From positions 1-34,604 of the IMG/VR virus record IMGVR_UViG_3300025120_000241: a stretch of 34,604 bases of DNA; one strand, written 5' to 3'. A model generated the notes under the pieces. That model searched no databases. It was not told the DNA's origin and saw nothing but the letters and a program-made list of their open reading frames with translations. Both the position numbers and the translations under genes were made by a program. Source of the stretch: a virus. This document shows, in pieces, positions 1 through 5,573 of the stretch (positions are counted from its first letter, which is position 1; every line of letters starts with the position of its first letter).

Positions 1-2
1 CT

Positions 3-185
3 GTTGGGCTAGAAGCACCAGATCCCGACAGCTTCACAGCTTACGCAGACATCTCAGAAGCAGATGCAATTGCATGGTGCAAAGCAGCCCTTGGCGAAGA
101 ACAGGTGACGGCTTACGAAGCGTCAGTTAGCAGCCAGATCGAGTTAGCAAAAAATCCAGTTAGCAGCACAGGAGTACCTTGGTGA
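3..185 (+). CDS. Small tail-fibre-adjacent protein, C-terminal part (5' truncated)
   Basis: This open frame enters from the left edge and stops at TGA 183-185. It encodes the C-terminal 60 residues of a protein whose full-length diverged version lies at 33547-33876. Both contain VGLEAPDPDSFTAYADISEADAIA-type sequence followed by an A-L-G-E-x-Q-V-T-A-Y segment and an I-E-L-A-K-N-P tail. The first 52 bases are identical to 33683-33734 and then diverge. This copy ends in G-V-P-W while the right copy ends in PASWA. Proteins of this kind often sit beside tail fibres in aquatic phages; the function is unknown. It is a fragment only because the window begins inside it. Confidence 0.75.
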   Translation, partial: VGLEAPDPDSFTAYADISEADAIAWCKAALGEEQVTAYEASVSSQIELAKNPVSSTGVPW

Positions 186-409
186 TGGAAGAAGCAACAA
201 GCCCGGTTATCACAATTAACGATACCGAACACCAACTGCACGATTTGCCGCTGGAAAGTCAGCAACACGTTGCGCGAGTGGCGCAGCTTCGCCAAGAAAT
301 CGCTAACTTGCAGATGCAGATCAATGAGCGTCAGTTGGTGTTGCAAGGTTACACAAATGCAATTGTTGAAGCCGTCAACCCAGCAGAAGACGAGGCAGAA
401 GCATCGTGA
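185..409 (+). CDS. Small conserved phage protein, DUF6447-like
   Basis: A 74-residue acidic, helical protein. The ATG at 185 overlaps the upstream stop (TGATG), which makes it a better start than the TTG or GTG just before it. It has a short N-terminal strand-like part (VITINDTEHQLHDLP) and then a Q/R-rich amphipathic helix (VAQLRQEIANLQMQINERQ) likely to form a coiled coil. That architecture resembles the DUF6447 family of small phage proteins, but I recall this by pattern only. A diverged homologue is at 34046-34270 (VTIEIEGVPHDLASLP). In the right copy it follows the small membrane protein, whereas here it precedes it. Function unknown. Confidence 0.7.
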   Translation: MEEATSPVITINDTEHQLHDLPLESQQHVARVAQLRQEIANLQMQINERQLVLQGYTNAIVEAVNPAEDEAEAS

Positions 410-576
410 GCATTACCGAGATTATTGCGCTTGTCAGCAGTTTGAGCGTCATTTGCAGTGCCATCGTTGCCGCCACGCCGACGCCTGCGGACGATCGCAT
501 TTGGGCGAAGATATACCCTTGGATAGAGCGAATAAGTTTGACAGTGGGTAAGGCGAAAATGAAGCCCGGTGAGTAG
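406..576 (+). CDS. Small single-TM membrane protein of the lysis cassette
   Basis: A 56-residue protein starting at GTG 406, overlapping the previous stop (GTGA), and ending at TAG 574-576. The N-terminus is hydrophobic (ITEIIALVSSLSVICSAIVA), then a T-P-T-P-A-D-D linker and a C-terminal W-A-K-I-Y-P-W-I-E-R helix. The protein at 33867-34049 is clearly related: ITEWIAL at its start, T-P-K-D-D in the middle, and W-S-K-V-Y followed by I-E. The conserved GTG start and the shared architecture support a real gene despite its size. It may be a holin or lysis accessory protein; that is inferred only from location and the membrane segment. Confidence 0.65.
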   Translation: MSITEIIALVSSLSVICSAIVAATPTPADDRIWAKIYPWIERISLTVGKAKMKPGE

Positions 577-818
577 TGTGCTACTTAAAGATGGCCGAGG
601 TTTGGGGTTTGGATAGGGCCGAGGAAGTTGCTCACCGCCAATCAACGCACGAGCAGCTTTGTGAATTGAGATACCAGCGCATTGAAGAAAAGCTGAAACA
701 AGGATCAGACCGTTTTGATCGCCTAGAAAAAATGCTAATGCAAACTAACGCAAAACTTTGGGGGATCATTGTTTTAATCATCGCGAGCATTTTGGTGCCG
801 CAATTTCTTGGAGGATGA
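576..818 (+). CDS. Coiled-coil protein with C-terminal membrane anchor (XhlA-like topology)
   Basis: An 80-residue protein read from GTG 576, which overlaps the upstream TAG (TAGTG); ATG 591 is an alternative start. Residues 15-60 form a charged helix (CELRYQRIEEKLKQGSDRF) and residues about 60-78 a transmembrane segment (LWGIIVLIIASILVPQFL). The protein at 34248-34472 has the same layout, with a charged helix and a C-terminal membrane segment, but low identity. A cytoplasmic coiled coil followed by a C-terminal anchor is the topology of XhlA-type lysis proteins. The location upstream of holin and endolysin fits, but the function is inferred. Confidence 0.65.
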   Translation: MCYLKMAEVWGLDRAEEVAHRQSTHEQLCELRYQRIEEKLKQGSDRFDRLEKMLMQTNAKLWGIIVLIIASILVPQFLGG

Positions 819-820
819 AA

Positions 821-1129
821 ATGAGTGAATCAAGCAACATTAGCTTGCCAACCTGGAGCCTACCGCTGGTGTTCGCGTTGGGTTCGGGGCTTGTTGTCTA
901 CGGTAGTACCGAAGCAAGAGCAGAAGCAACCGCGCAAGAAGTGATAAAGATAGAAGAAGCCGTAAAAAAGCAAGCAGAAAAGATAGTGGCGAACGGGGAA
1001 CTAAGCAAAGTCAATCAGGCTCAAATAGTGTCAGTGGTAGACGCTCTGAAAACGAACTCAGACGCACTAGCGAAGACGGACGCCAGCTTGAATCTGTTAA
1101 TTCAGACAATGCTGAAAAACCAGCAGTAG
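821..1129 (+). CDS. Membrane-anchored coiled-coil protein, candidate -1 frameshift donor
   Basis: A 102-residue protein. ATG 821 is chosen because GGAGG at 810-814 lies six bases upstream; ATG 815 is too close. Residues about 12-30 form a membrane segment (SLPLVFALGSGLVVYG) followed by a long A/K/E/Q-rich helix, a topology like an inner-membrane spanin, but this is not proven. The heptamer A AAA AAG occurs in register at 964-970. The -1 frame stays open from there to 1404, although it has no ATG, GTG or TTG before 1183. A second, weaker slip candidate, G AAA AAC, lies three codons before the stop (1114-1120). The 5' part (845-943) is identical to 34506-34604. Confidence 0.75.
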   Translation: MSESSNISLPTWSLPLVFALGSGLVVYGSTEARAEATAQEVIKIEEAVKKQAEKIVANGELSKVNQAQIVSVVDALKTNSDALAKTDASLNLLIQTMLKNQQ

Positions 1130-1182
1130 ACCCGTTCCCCTGGCTTGACCCCACGCTCGACTGCGACCTTCGCAGATGGGAG

Positions 1183-1404
1183 ATGCTTCGCACTCTCCAC
1201 GGCCAAAACCAACGAAACCAAGCAATCCAATGGCTCACTGACGCACAGCAGAAGTGCGGCTACGGGCAAATGATCTATGTGCAGAACACTATGCACAGAT
1301 ATTTGGCTGGTGCGGTAAATCGCCGCATTGAACTTTTGAGTTGGACGCTACAAGCGCCGACGGCAATCAAGCGCGAGGCGGTTAAACAAAAACGGAGACT
1401 CTGA
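1183..1404 (+). CDS. Hypothetical protein; possibly the 3' half of a -1 frameshift product
   Basis: From the first usable start, ATG 1183, this frame gives 73 residues (MLRTLHGQNQRNQAIQWL at the N-terminus and a basic C-terminus). The same frame is open upstream to a stop at 904-906 but lacks any ATG, GTG or TTG there. The codons just upstream (1132-1182) still read like a natural protein (PFPWLDPTLDCDLRRWE), so ATG 1183 may not be the true start. A -1 shift from the 821 gene at A AAA AAG would give a 194-residue membrane-anchored fusion. Alternatives are a rare start codon or a small deletion. The C-terminal domain is not recognised. The stop overlaps the next gene (TGATG). Confidence 0.5.
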   Translation: MLRTLHGQNQRNQAIQWLTDAQQKCGYGQMIYVQNTMHRYLAGAVNRRIELLSWTLQAPTAIKREAVKQKRRL

Positions 1405-1628
1405 TGGAAGCAACGACGATGTTTCCGAACAGCGTCAATTCCCCATCGGTCATCATTATTAAAGACAAGCTGCACCGGGTTGAGCGTTTTGACCAAATCT
1501 CTCGGCAACTCAATCAGACTGTTCAAGCCACAACCAGATATTCCGAGATGGTTTATACCTACAAAAACGGCCAAGTAATGTCGTCAGTTTTGAGGATTAA
1601 TTCTCAAATGCTGGATGTCACCGCATGA
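1404..1628 (+). CDS. Hypothetical phage protein
   Basis: A 74-residue protein starting at ATG 1404, which overlaps the previous stop by one base, and ending at TGA 1626-1628, which overlaps the next ATG. It shows no signal peptide, membrane segment or recognisable motif. The sequence alternates strand-like parts (SVIIIKDKLHRVERF and YSEMVYTYKNGQVMSSVL) and is probably a small mixed or beta fold. It belongs to the lysis-region operon by overlap. Function unknown. Confidence 0.6.
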   Translation: MEATTMFPNSVNSPSVIIIKDKLHRVERFDQISRQLNQTVQATTRYSEMVYTYKNGQVMSSVLRINSQMLDVTA

Positions 1629-1867
1629 CGTTGATGATTTTTGTGCTGATTATTTTAGAGGGCGGTCGCCCAACGGGTGAAGAATTTTACTTTCGGGAGT
1701 TGACGTCCTGCCTTGAGTTTTCCGACGCATTGAATGCGCAGTCAATCAGCTTTCCACTTGCCGGGCGCAACCGATTCTTTGAATCTTATTGTCGAATTCG
1801 GGAGATCCCAACCGCAGATGCAGGAACAAAATTCCAGTTCCGAGATCCAAAAAACACGGAAGAATGA
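1625..1867 (+). CDS. Hypothetical protein with short hydrophobic N-terminus
   Basis: An 80-residue protein with ATG 1625 in an ATGA overlap with the previous gene and a stop that overlaps ATG 1867. The first 11 residues are hydrophobic (MTLMIFVLIIL) but short for a full membrane segment. The rest is soluble with two cysteines (TSCLEF and SYCRI). Small proteins of this pattern, with a strand-like start, a C-L-E-F-type helix and a late cysteine, occur in lysis-proximal regions of aquatic phages. I do not recognise a function. Confidence 0.55.
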   Translation: MTLMIFVLIILEGGRPTGEEFYFRELTSCLEFSDALNAQSISFPLAGRNRFFESYCRIREIPTADAGTKFQFRDPKNTEE

Positions 1868-2012
1868 TGCGTTTTTACGAACTATCAGAGAAATTAAAGC
1901 CGAGCGAGATCAAAGCAAACGCGATGCTGGCGCTCGTTTGGTTGGCGCACTGTTGGTATCGGCTGGCGTACACGCATTTCTGTTTTTCCTTGCGTTTGTG
2001 GCAGCAGCTTGA
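1818..2012 (+). CDS. Alternative overlapping membrane-protein frame
   Basis: A 64-residue frame on the same strand as, and largely overlapping, the 1867-2049 gene. It starts at ATG 1818. Residues 11-40 form a highly charged helix (AFLRTIREIKAERDQSKRD) and residues 41-64 a convincing C-terminal transmembrane segment (LVGALLVSAGVHAFLFFLAF). No good ribosome site is visible. Nested same-strand frames are typical of Rz/Rz1 spanin pairs, but neither frame here has a lipobox, so I do not call spanins. It may be a by-product of the real frame. Confidence 0.35.
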   Translation: MQEQNSSSEIQKTRKNDAFLRTIREIKAERDQSKRDAGARLVGALLVSAGVHAFLFFLAFVAAA

Positions 2013-2049
2013 GTCATTCCGCGCAAAACATTCGGTGAGGTACAGATGA
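1867..2049 (+). CDS. Small hydrophobic protein in the lysis operon
   Basis: A 60-residue frame starting at ATG 1867, which overlaps the upstream TGA. GGAAG at 1858-1862 is a plausible ribosome site. It ends at TGA 2047-2049, overlapping the holin ATG 2046. Both overlaps match the translational-coupling style of this operon and are the main argument for this frame. Residues about 19-45 are hydrophobic and aromatic (AMLALVWLAHCWYRLAYTHF), suggesting a membrane segment. A different frame over the same DNA (1818-2012) also encodes a plausible membrane protein; one or both may be real. Confidence 0.5.
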   Translation: MRFYELSEKLKPSEIKANAMLALVWLAHCWYRLAYTHFCFSLRLWQQLESFRAKHSVRYR

Positions 2050-2423
2050 GCATTTTGGGATCGTTGCTTGCCCCTGCAACTGAGTTACTCGACAAAGTTA
2101 TCCCCGACGCGGACGAGAAGAATCGGATTGCCTTTGAGTTGTCCACGATGGCTGACCGCCATATGCAGGAGCAGCTACAGGGCCAATTAGAGATCAATAA
2201 GGCCGAGGCCAAGGGTAACTGGTTCCAATCAAGTTGGAGGCCACTGGCGGGCTATGTGTGCGTTTTAGGGCTAATGGTTAACTTTCTAATTGCACCTATT
2301 GCTGCTGGGTTTGGCGTCACGATTTTGCAGGCAGACGCGGGGGTGATGATGCCATTACTTCTGGGCCTTTTAGGGCTATCTGGCGGTAGGAGTTTTGAGC
2401 GCGTGAAGGGCGTTAGCAAGTGA
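2046..2423 (+). CDS. Holin, 3TM (GTA-type) family
   Basis: A 125-residue protein whose ATG overlaps the upstream stop (ATGA). The N-terminal half is an amphipathic, charged region (TELLDKVIPDADEKNRIAFE), then W-F-Q-S-S-W-R-P-L-A-G begins the first clear membrane helix (about residues 62-85). A second follows at about 96-112 (GVMMPLLLGLLGLSG), and the end is G-G-R-S-F-E-R. The W-x-S-W-R-P signature and layout match the family described as holin of 3TMs for gene-transfer release (PF11351). Such proteins make the inner-membrane lesion that releases the endolysin. The endolysin gene follows with a four-base overlap. Confidence 0.85.
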   Translation: MSILGSLLAPATELLDKVIPDADEKNRIAFELSTMADRHMQEQLQGQLEINKAEAKGNWFQSSWRPLAGYVCVLGLMVNFLIAPIAAGFGVTILQADAGVMMPLLLGLLGLSGGRSFERVKGVSK

Positions 2424-2779
2424 GATATTTCACCGAAGAAGAATTGGAGTGTCAGCACTGTGGAGCGCGCAACTTTGATGAGCAATTTTTGGAACTGGTT
2501 TCACAACTCAGAGAAGATGCAGGCTTTGCTTTTCCTGTTTCTTCTGGCTATCGCTGTGCTGAACATCCTCTTGAGGCCAAAAAGAAAAGCGGCCCTGGAG
2601 CGCACTCAACGGGCAAAGCAATCGACATTGCCGTAAGCGGTGAGCGGGCATTGAAACTGATTGAGCTTGCCTTGGCTGCTGGTATACAGCGTATCGGCGT
2701 CAATCAGAAGGGTGCGCACAGATTCATCCACTTAGACGCTTGCGACCAAAAAACCACACCAGCAATTTGGAGCTATTGA
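2420..2779 (+). CDS. Endolysin, M15-family D-Ala-D-Ala carboxypeptidase-like
   Basis: A 119-residue zinc peptidase that would cut peptidoglycan cross-links at lysis. GTG 2420 overlaps the holin stop (GTGA). The sequence has the M15_3-type hallmark S-G-Y-R-C at 42-46, then G-A-H-S-T-G-K-A-I-D-I at 60-70, giving zinc ligands His62 and Asp69. The third ligand is probably His105 in R-F-I-H-L-D. There is no signal peptide, so it depends on the holin. The N-terminal C-Q-H-C pair (11-14) is a common extra of this subfamily. It is the last gene before the att region. Confidence 0.88.
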   Translation: MRYFTEEELECQHCGARNFDEQFLELVSQLREDAGFAFPVSSGYRCAEHPLEAKKKSGPGAHSTGKAIDIAVSGERALKLIELALAAGIQRIGVNQKGAHRFIHLDACDQKTTPAIWSY

Positions 2780-2784
2780 CTCCG

Positions 2785-2806
2785 TTCGTACGAAACAACG
2801 TACGAA
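2785..2806 (+). other. Hairpin after the lysis operon
   Basis: TTCGTACG (2785-2792), loop AAACAA, and CGTACGAA (2799-2806) form a perfect 8-bp stem five bases after the endolysin stop codon. There is no T-tract, so it is not a standard intrinsic terminator. It could protect the 3' end of the transcript or bind a protein in the att region. Confidence 0.5.
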
Positions 2807-2814
2807 GAACCTAC

Positions 2815-2839
2815 GAATCTGCCCCCAATCTGCCCCCAC
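2815..2839. repeat. 25-bp direct repeat, copy 1 (possible integrase arm site)
   Basis: This 25-base C-rich element contains two CTGCCCCCA units and recurs exactly at 3031-3055. The two copies lie on either side of the tRNA-like core. Tyrosine integrases use arm-type sites on both sides of the attP core, so arm binding is a reasonable inference. Confidence 0.6.
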
Positions 2840-2867
2840 TGCTTGATTTCTATTGCAGGAATATGAG

Positions 2868-2994
2868 CTAAGTCATTGAAATATATGGCGCACCCGACAG
2901 GATTCGAACCTGTAATCCCCGGTTTCGTAGACTGAAATGGTGTATGTAGGTGTCTGTCAGTGCTTTTATATTGTTACTGAAATCAATGACTTAG
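2868..2994. repeat. 12-bp inverted repeat flanking the att core
   Basis: CTAAGTCATTGA at 2868-2879 and its exact reverse complement TCAATGACTTAG at 2983-2994 bracket the tRNA-derived core. Together with the 25-bp direct repeats this makes a nested, near-symmetric layout typical of a site-specific recombination region. Binding of integrase, Xis or IHF is possible but not shown. Confidence 0.55.
2886..2930 (-). other. attP core: 3' part of tRNA-Arg(ACG)
   Basis: Read on the minus strand, this is a 45-nt tRNA 3' fragment. It runs from the anticodon loop CTACGAA (anticodon ACG) through 3' anticodon stem ACCGG, variable loop, T stem ACAGG/CCTGT with loop TTCGAAT, acceptor CGGGTGC, discriminator G and encoded CCA. 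The 5' half of a tRNA is absent; beyond the anticodon loop the pairing fails. It lies next to the integrase gene. Insertion at such a site would rebuild the 3' end of the host tRNA gene. The encoded CCA fits many gammaproteobacterial hosts. Confidence 0.8.
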
Positions 2995-3030
2995 GTTTTT
3001 GGTCGTGCATTGACGGGCTATCTGGATCAG

Positions 3031-3055
3031 GAATCTGCCCCCAATCTGCCCCCAC
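3031..3055. repeat. 25-bp direct repeat, copy 2 (possible integrase arm site)
   Basis: This is an exact copy of 2815-2839, ending directly at the integrase stop codon. GGGGGCA-type repeats next to integrase genes are common in attP regions. Confidence 0.6.
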
Positions 3056-4126
3056 CTAACGCTTATCAAGCCTGTCCCAGGCGTCGTGCATTATCTCTAC
3101 CTCGTTACGAATCGGGAGATATTTGGCGTAGTAGGTAAGGATTGTATCAACGCGATCACCGACGTTGCTGGCAACAAGAAACGGATCGACCCCGATAGAC
3201 AGCATTGAGCTAATGTATGTATGTCGCCAAGGGTAGGGGCCACTACGCCAACGCACTTGCGCCTCGTCGTGCGCCTTTCTAAAAGCAGCAACAATTGGTT
3301 TCGCGTTTGTGATCGTTTCCCCGGTAACAGACACAACGCTACCGCCGTTTATCGGGCGAGCCATGCCTTGCAGATGCCGCGTCAAATCTTTGCTCAAAAC
3401 AACCCGCCGGGGCTTGCCCGTTTTTGTGCGTTGTTGGAGTTTGCCGCGCACCACTGATTTATTGATCCACAAACTTTCGCCGTTCCAATCTGCCCAAGTC
3501 AGAGCCAGCAATTCCCCTGTCCGCGCTCCCGTCCCAAACGCCAGCCGAAAGTAGTCGGCGAACCTTCCTTTGTCCGTCACTTTCAACAATCGATTTACCT
3601 CGTCTTGCGTGTAAGGATCAGCGTCTGTCGCTTCGACTTTCGGGTTTTTTAAGGCAGTAGTCGGGTCGTCCGCAATCCAGCCTCGCGACATTGCGTAGCG
3701 AAACACTCCGCGCAGTGCGGTTAGCGCATTTTTGTGAGTGCGGCTGTTTGACCACTGGATTGACTCGTCTAGGTCAATCAGATCGTTGCGCGTGACGTGT
3801 TGTATCAATTTGCCGTTGATGGGGTGCCAAAACTTATTCAAATTGCTTTGGTAGCCTTCAAGAGTTGAGTTCTGACGACCAAGCGTTTTTTGTTTTTGCA
3901 GGAACTTAGCTGCTACGTCGTAAAACAAGTATTCGCCGACTTCTGAGTCGTCAGGCTTGCCTCCAAATCGGACGCGCTCGTAAAGCGCATCGCGCTGCTT
4001 AATCGCGGCTTCTATACCACTTTTAGTGGGTCGAAAATCGGTTGTCTGACGGTAACGGATTTTCTTGTGGACGATCCCGATTCTGAGCTTGCCCCGGTGT
4101 AGGGCAATGTTCCTTGGCAGATCCAA
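3056..4126 (-). CDS. int: Tyrosine-recombinase integrase with DUF3596-type arm domain
   Basis: A 356-residue integrase that would catalyse insertion at tRNA-Arg. The start is TTG 4126, with AGGAG eight bases upstream; the longer frame to 4195 has no good start. Residues about 12-55 match the DUF3596 arm-binding domain (K-I-R-Y-R followed by R-P-T-K). SAM-like core binding is at about 65-165. The catalytic domain has A-R-T-G-E-L (Arg202), a K-T-G-K-P-R-R segment, W-R-H-T-Y-I-S (Arg301) and Tyr332 or Tyr333 in T-Y-Y-A-K-Y. The usual HxxR histidine is Tyr298, as seen in relatives, and the usual G-H is G-D. The start overlaps the excisionase gene by about 115 bp. Confidence 0.92.
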   Translation of the reverse strand: MDLPRNIALHRGKLRIGIVHKKIRYRQTTDFRPTKSGIEAAIKQRDALYERVRFGGKPDDSEVGEYLFYDVAAKFLQKQKTLGRQNSTLEGYQSNLNKFWHPINGKLIQHVTRNDLIDLDESIQWSNSRTHKNALTALRGVFRYAMSRGWIADDPTTALKNPKVEATDADPYTQDEVNRLLKVTDKGRFADYFRLAFGTGARTGELLALTWADWNGESLWINKSVVRGKLQQRTKTGKPRRVVLSKDLTRHLQGMARPINGGSVVSVTGETITNAKPIVAAFRKAHDEAQVRWRSGPYPWRHTYISSMLSIGVDPFLVASNVGDRVDTILTYYAKYLPIRNEVEIMHDAWDRLDKR

Positions 4127-4278
4127 TTTTCTATCTCCTGCACGTTCAAAAAGGTCGTGCGATCCCTCACAACATAGTGCGTTCCCCTGATCCACAACCC
4201 TCGCTGAATCTTGCTTCTGATTTGATTAGACGTCAAACCTGTTAGGTCTGACGCCTTTTGTTTTGTGACCCAATTCAT
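4012..4278 (-). CDS. xis: Excisionase-like HTH protein
   Basis: An 88-residue protein with a winged-helix/MerR-like N-terminus: V-T-K-Q-K-A-S-D-L-T-G-L-T, then IRSKIQRGLWIRGTHYVV, then an I-E-N-W-I segment. This is the pattern of short phage excisionases found beside DUF3596-type integrases. They bend attachment-site DNA to steer integrase towards excision. ATG 4278 overlaps the Erf stop (ATGA). The basic C-terminal tail extends into the integrase gene in another frame. Xis and Int translation are therefore probably coupled. Confidence 0.75.
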   Translation of the reverse strand: MNWVTKQKASDLTGLTSNQIRSKIQRGLWIRGTHYVVRDRTTFLNVQEIENWICQGTLPYTGASSESGSSTRKSVTVRQPIFDPLKVV

Positions 4279-4916
4279 GCAGTCGCCGCCTTTTGGATTT
4301 CCTTCTGCTCATGCAGCAGCGCGCGCATTCGTTTCCGAACAGGCGCAGGGATGAATTTCCAGAGCATTGTTAGGTAATCTTTGTCGCCATCCAGCAGTTC
4401 CAAATAAGCTTCTAGCAACTCACTGTCATCTGTCAAAGCTGCCACCGCAGCACCGTGTTGGCGCATTTTTTTCTGGTCGCCACTCAGACCTTCTTGTTCA
4501 GTCACGGTATCGACAACACTTTGGCCGCGTGGTTTGGGCTTTGATGAAACCGCGTTTCCGTCGTCGTCCTCGTCTGCGGAAATCCCGCAGGCCATAGCGA
4601 GGCTATACCTTTTCGCATAGGTGATAGCGGCTCCAATCGAGTGCGCGTCTGGCTTTGCGACAGGGACGGTAACGACTCCAGTGCCTATCGCTTCGCTATG
4701 ACCGTAAAAAACGGTTTCAATTCCTACTCCGTTGTCGACTGGCCGAGCGTGCTGAATAAACGCAATGCCATGCTTTGCCAGCGGTTTAACAGCGTCGATC
4801 ACAGCCGTAAGGCTGCTGTACTTAGATTTGAAGTATGGGTTTTCGCTGTCTAACTGAGCGTGGCCCATCTCTGATTGTGCTGCTGCCAATGCTGCCGCCA
4901 AGTTGTTATGTTCCAT
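4275..4916 (-). CDS. erf: Erf-family single-strand annealing protein
   Basis: A 213-residue recombinase of the ERF family (PF04404), which anneals complementary single strands and can circularise or repair phage DNA. Diagnostic parts are M-G-H-A-Q-L-D-S-E-N-P-Y-F-K-S-K-Y near residues 17-35, V-K-P-L-A-K-H-G-I-A-F-I-Q, and the core G-A-A-I-T-Y-A-K-R-Y-S-L at about 97-110, followed by an acidic A-D-E-D-D-D-G-N segment. ATG 4916 is preferred over TTG 4931 because GAGG sits at a usable distance. Its start overlaps the upstream gene by 11 bases. It is placed in the same leftward operon as xis and int. Confidence 0.88.
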   Translation of the reverse strand: MEHNNLAAALAAAQSEMGHAQLDSENPYFKSKYSSLTAVIDAVKPLAKHGIAFIQHARPVDNGVGIETVFYGHSEAIGTGVVTVPVAKPDAHSIGAAITYAKRYSLAMACGISADEDDDGNAVSSKPKPRGQSVVDTVTEQEGLSGDQKKMRQHGAAVAALTDDSELLEAYLELLDGDKDYLTMLWKFIPAPVRKRMRALLHEQKEIQKAATA

Positions 4917-5271
4917 ATTTTCGTCCCTCAAAAAATTGTGGTGTTAGTTCTGGCAAGCCTGTCGGCTCTTTGCCTTTAGTTGTTTGTTCGCGCGTTCTGA
5001 AAAAGCCGTCGTATTGCGGATGCTTGCGATGGAAGCGTCTTGCATAAAACGCCTTGTGGTTGTTGTTGAGCTTGAATTCGGACTGCCCATCGCCACCTGC
5101 GTCCTTTTCCCACCGAATGCGTTCCCATACGGCGGCAACGGAATAATGCTCAAATCCTCGCGCAATCATGTCCAACGCAAACCGCTCAAACAGATCCCAA
5201 ACATCAGGATGTTGTTGGTGGAATTGGTTGCACTGCGCGCGCATTTCCTCAAAACGATCAGACTCCTGCAC
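4906..5271 (-). CDS. Conserved phage protein of unknown function
   Basis: A 121-residue, mostly helical protein. Features include H-P-D-V-W-D-L-F-E-R-F-A, then V-W-E-R-I-R-W-E, then L-N-N-N-H-K-A-F-Y-A-R-R-F-H, and an F-F-R-T-R segment. This H-P-x-V-W...N-N-H-x-x-Y-A-R pattern recurs in many phage early regions next to recombination genes, but I know of no assigned function. It overlaps both neighbours in the leftward early operon, so it is probably expressed with Erf and may assist recombination or replication. Confidence 0.75.
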   Translation of the reverse strand: MQESDRFEEMRAQCNQFHQQHPDVWDLFERFALDMIARGFEHYSVAAVWERIRWEKDAGGDGQSEFKLNNNHKAFYARRFHRKHPQYDGFFRTREQTTKGKEPTGLPELTPQFFEGRKYGT

Positions 5272-5425
5272 GATCAGCCTCGTACTCTGCTTGTGTCATT
5301 TCGGGTTCAAAGCCGTCGCACTCGCGACAGACGTATCCACCCGGCTGGCCCGGTTGATCGCGGGTGTCAGCCTCGTAAGGTTGGTCGTCGTGGATGGTTT
5401 CGTCGTCACAATGAATGCAGTACAT
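5258..5425 (-). CDS. Small zinc-ribbon protein
   Basis: A 55-residue acidic protein from ATG 5425. It contains two Cys pairs, C-I-H-C near the start (residues 3-6) and C-R-E-C around residue 35, the arrangement of a zinc ribbon. The frame is open further upstream to a TTG at 5596, but that extension looks non-natural and lies in the putative control region. It overlaps the next gene by 14 bases. Nucleic-acid or protein binding is possible; the role is unknown. Confidence 0.6.
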   Translation of the reverse strand: MYCIHCDDETIHDDQPYEADTRDQPGQPGGYVCRECDGFEPEMTQAEYEADRAGV

Positions 5426-5573
5426 CGTTGGCCTGTCATGCCCGTAAAGCGCAGCAGACACGTTTGCTACCGCCAAAGCCCAGCGGCTCACAATTGCACC
5501 CCGATAAAGAAAAACAGCGTTAGAAGGGCAGCGTCGGCCCCGTAAATCTTTAAATAGGTCAAAGATATCTCCT

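Noticed and set aside
2886-2930. Complete tRNA gene
   Set aside because: Only the part from the anticodon loop to CCA is present; the 5' acceptor, D arm and 5' anticodon stem are missing.
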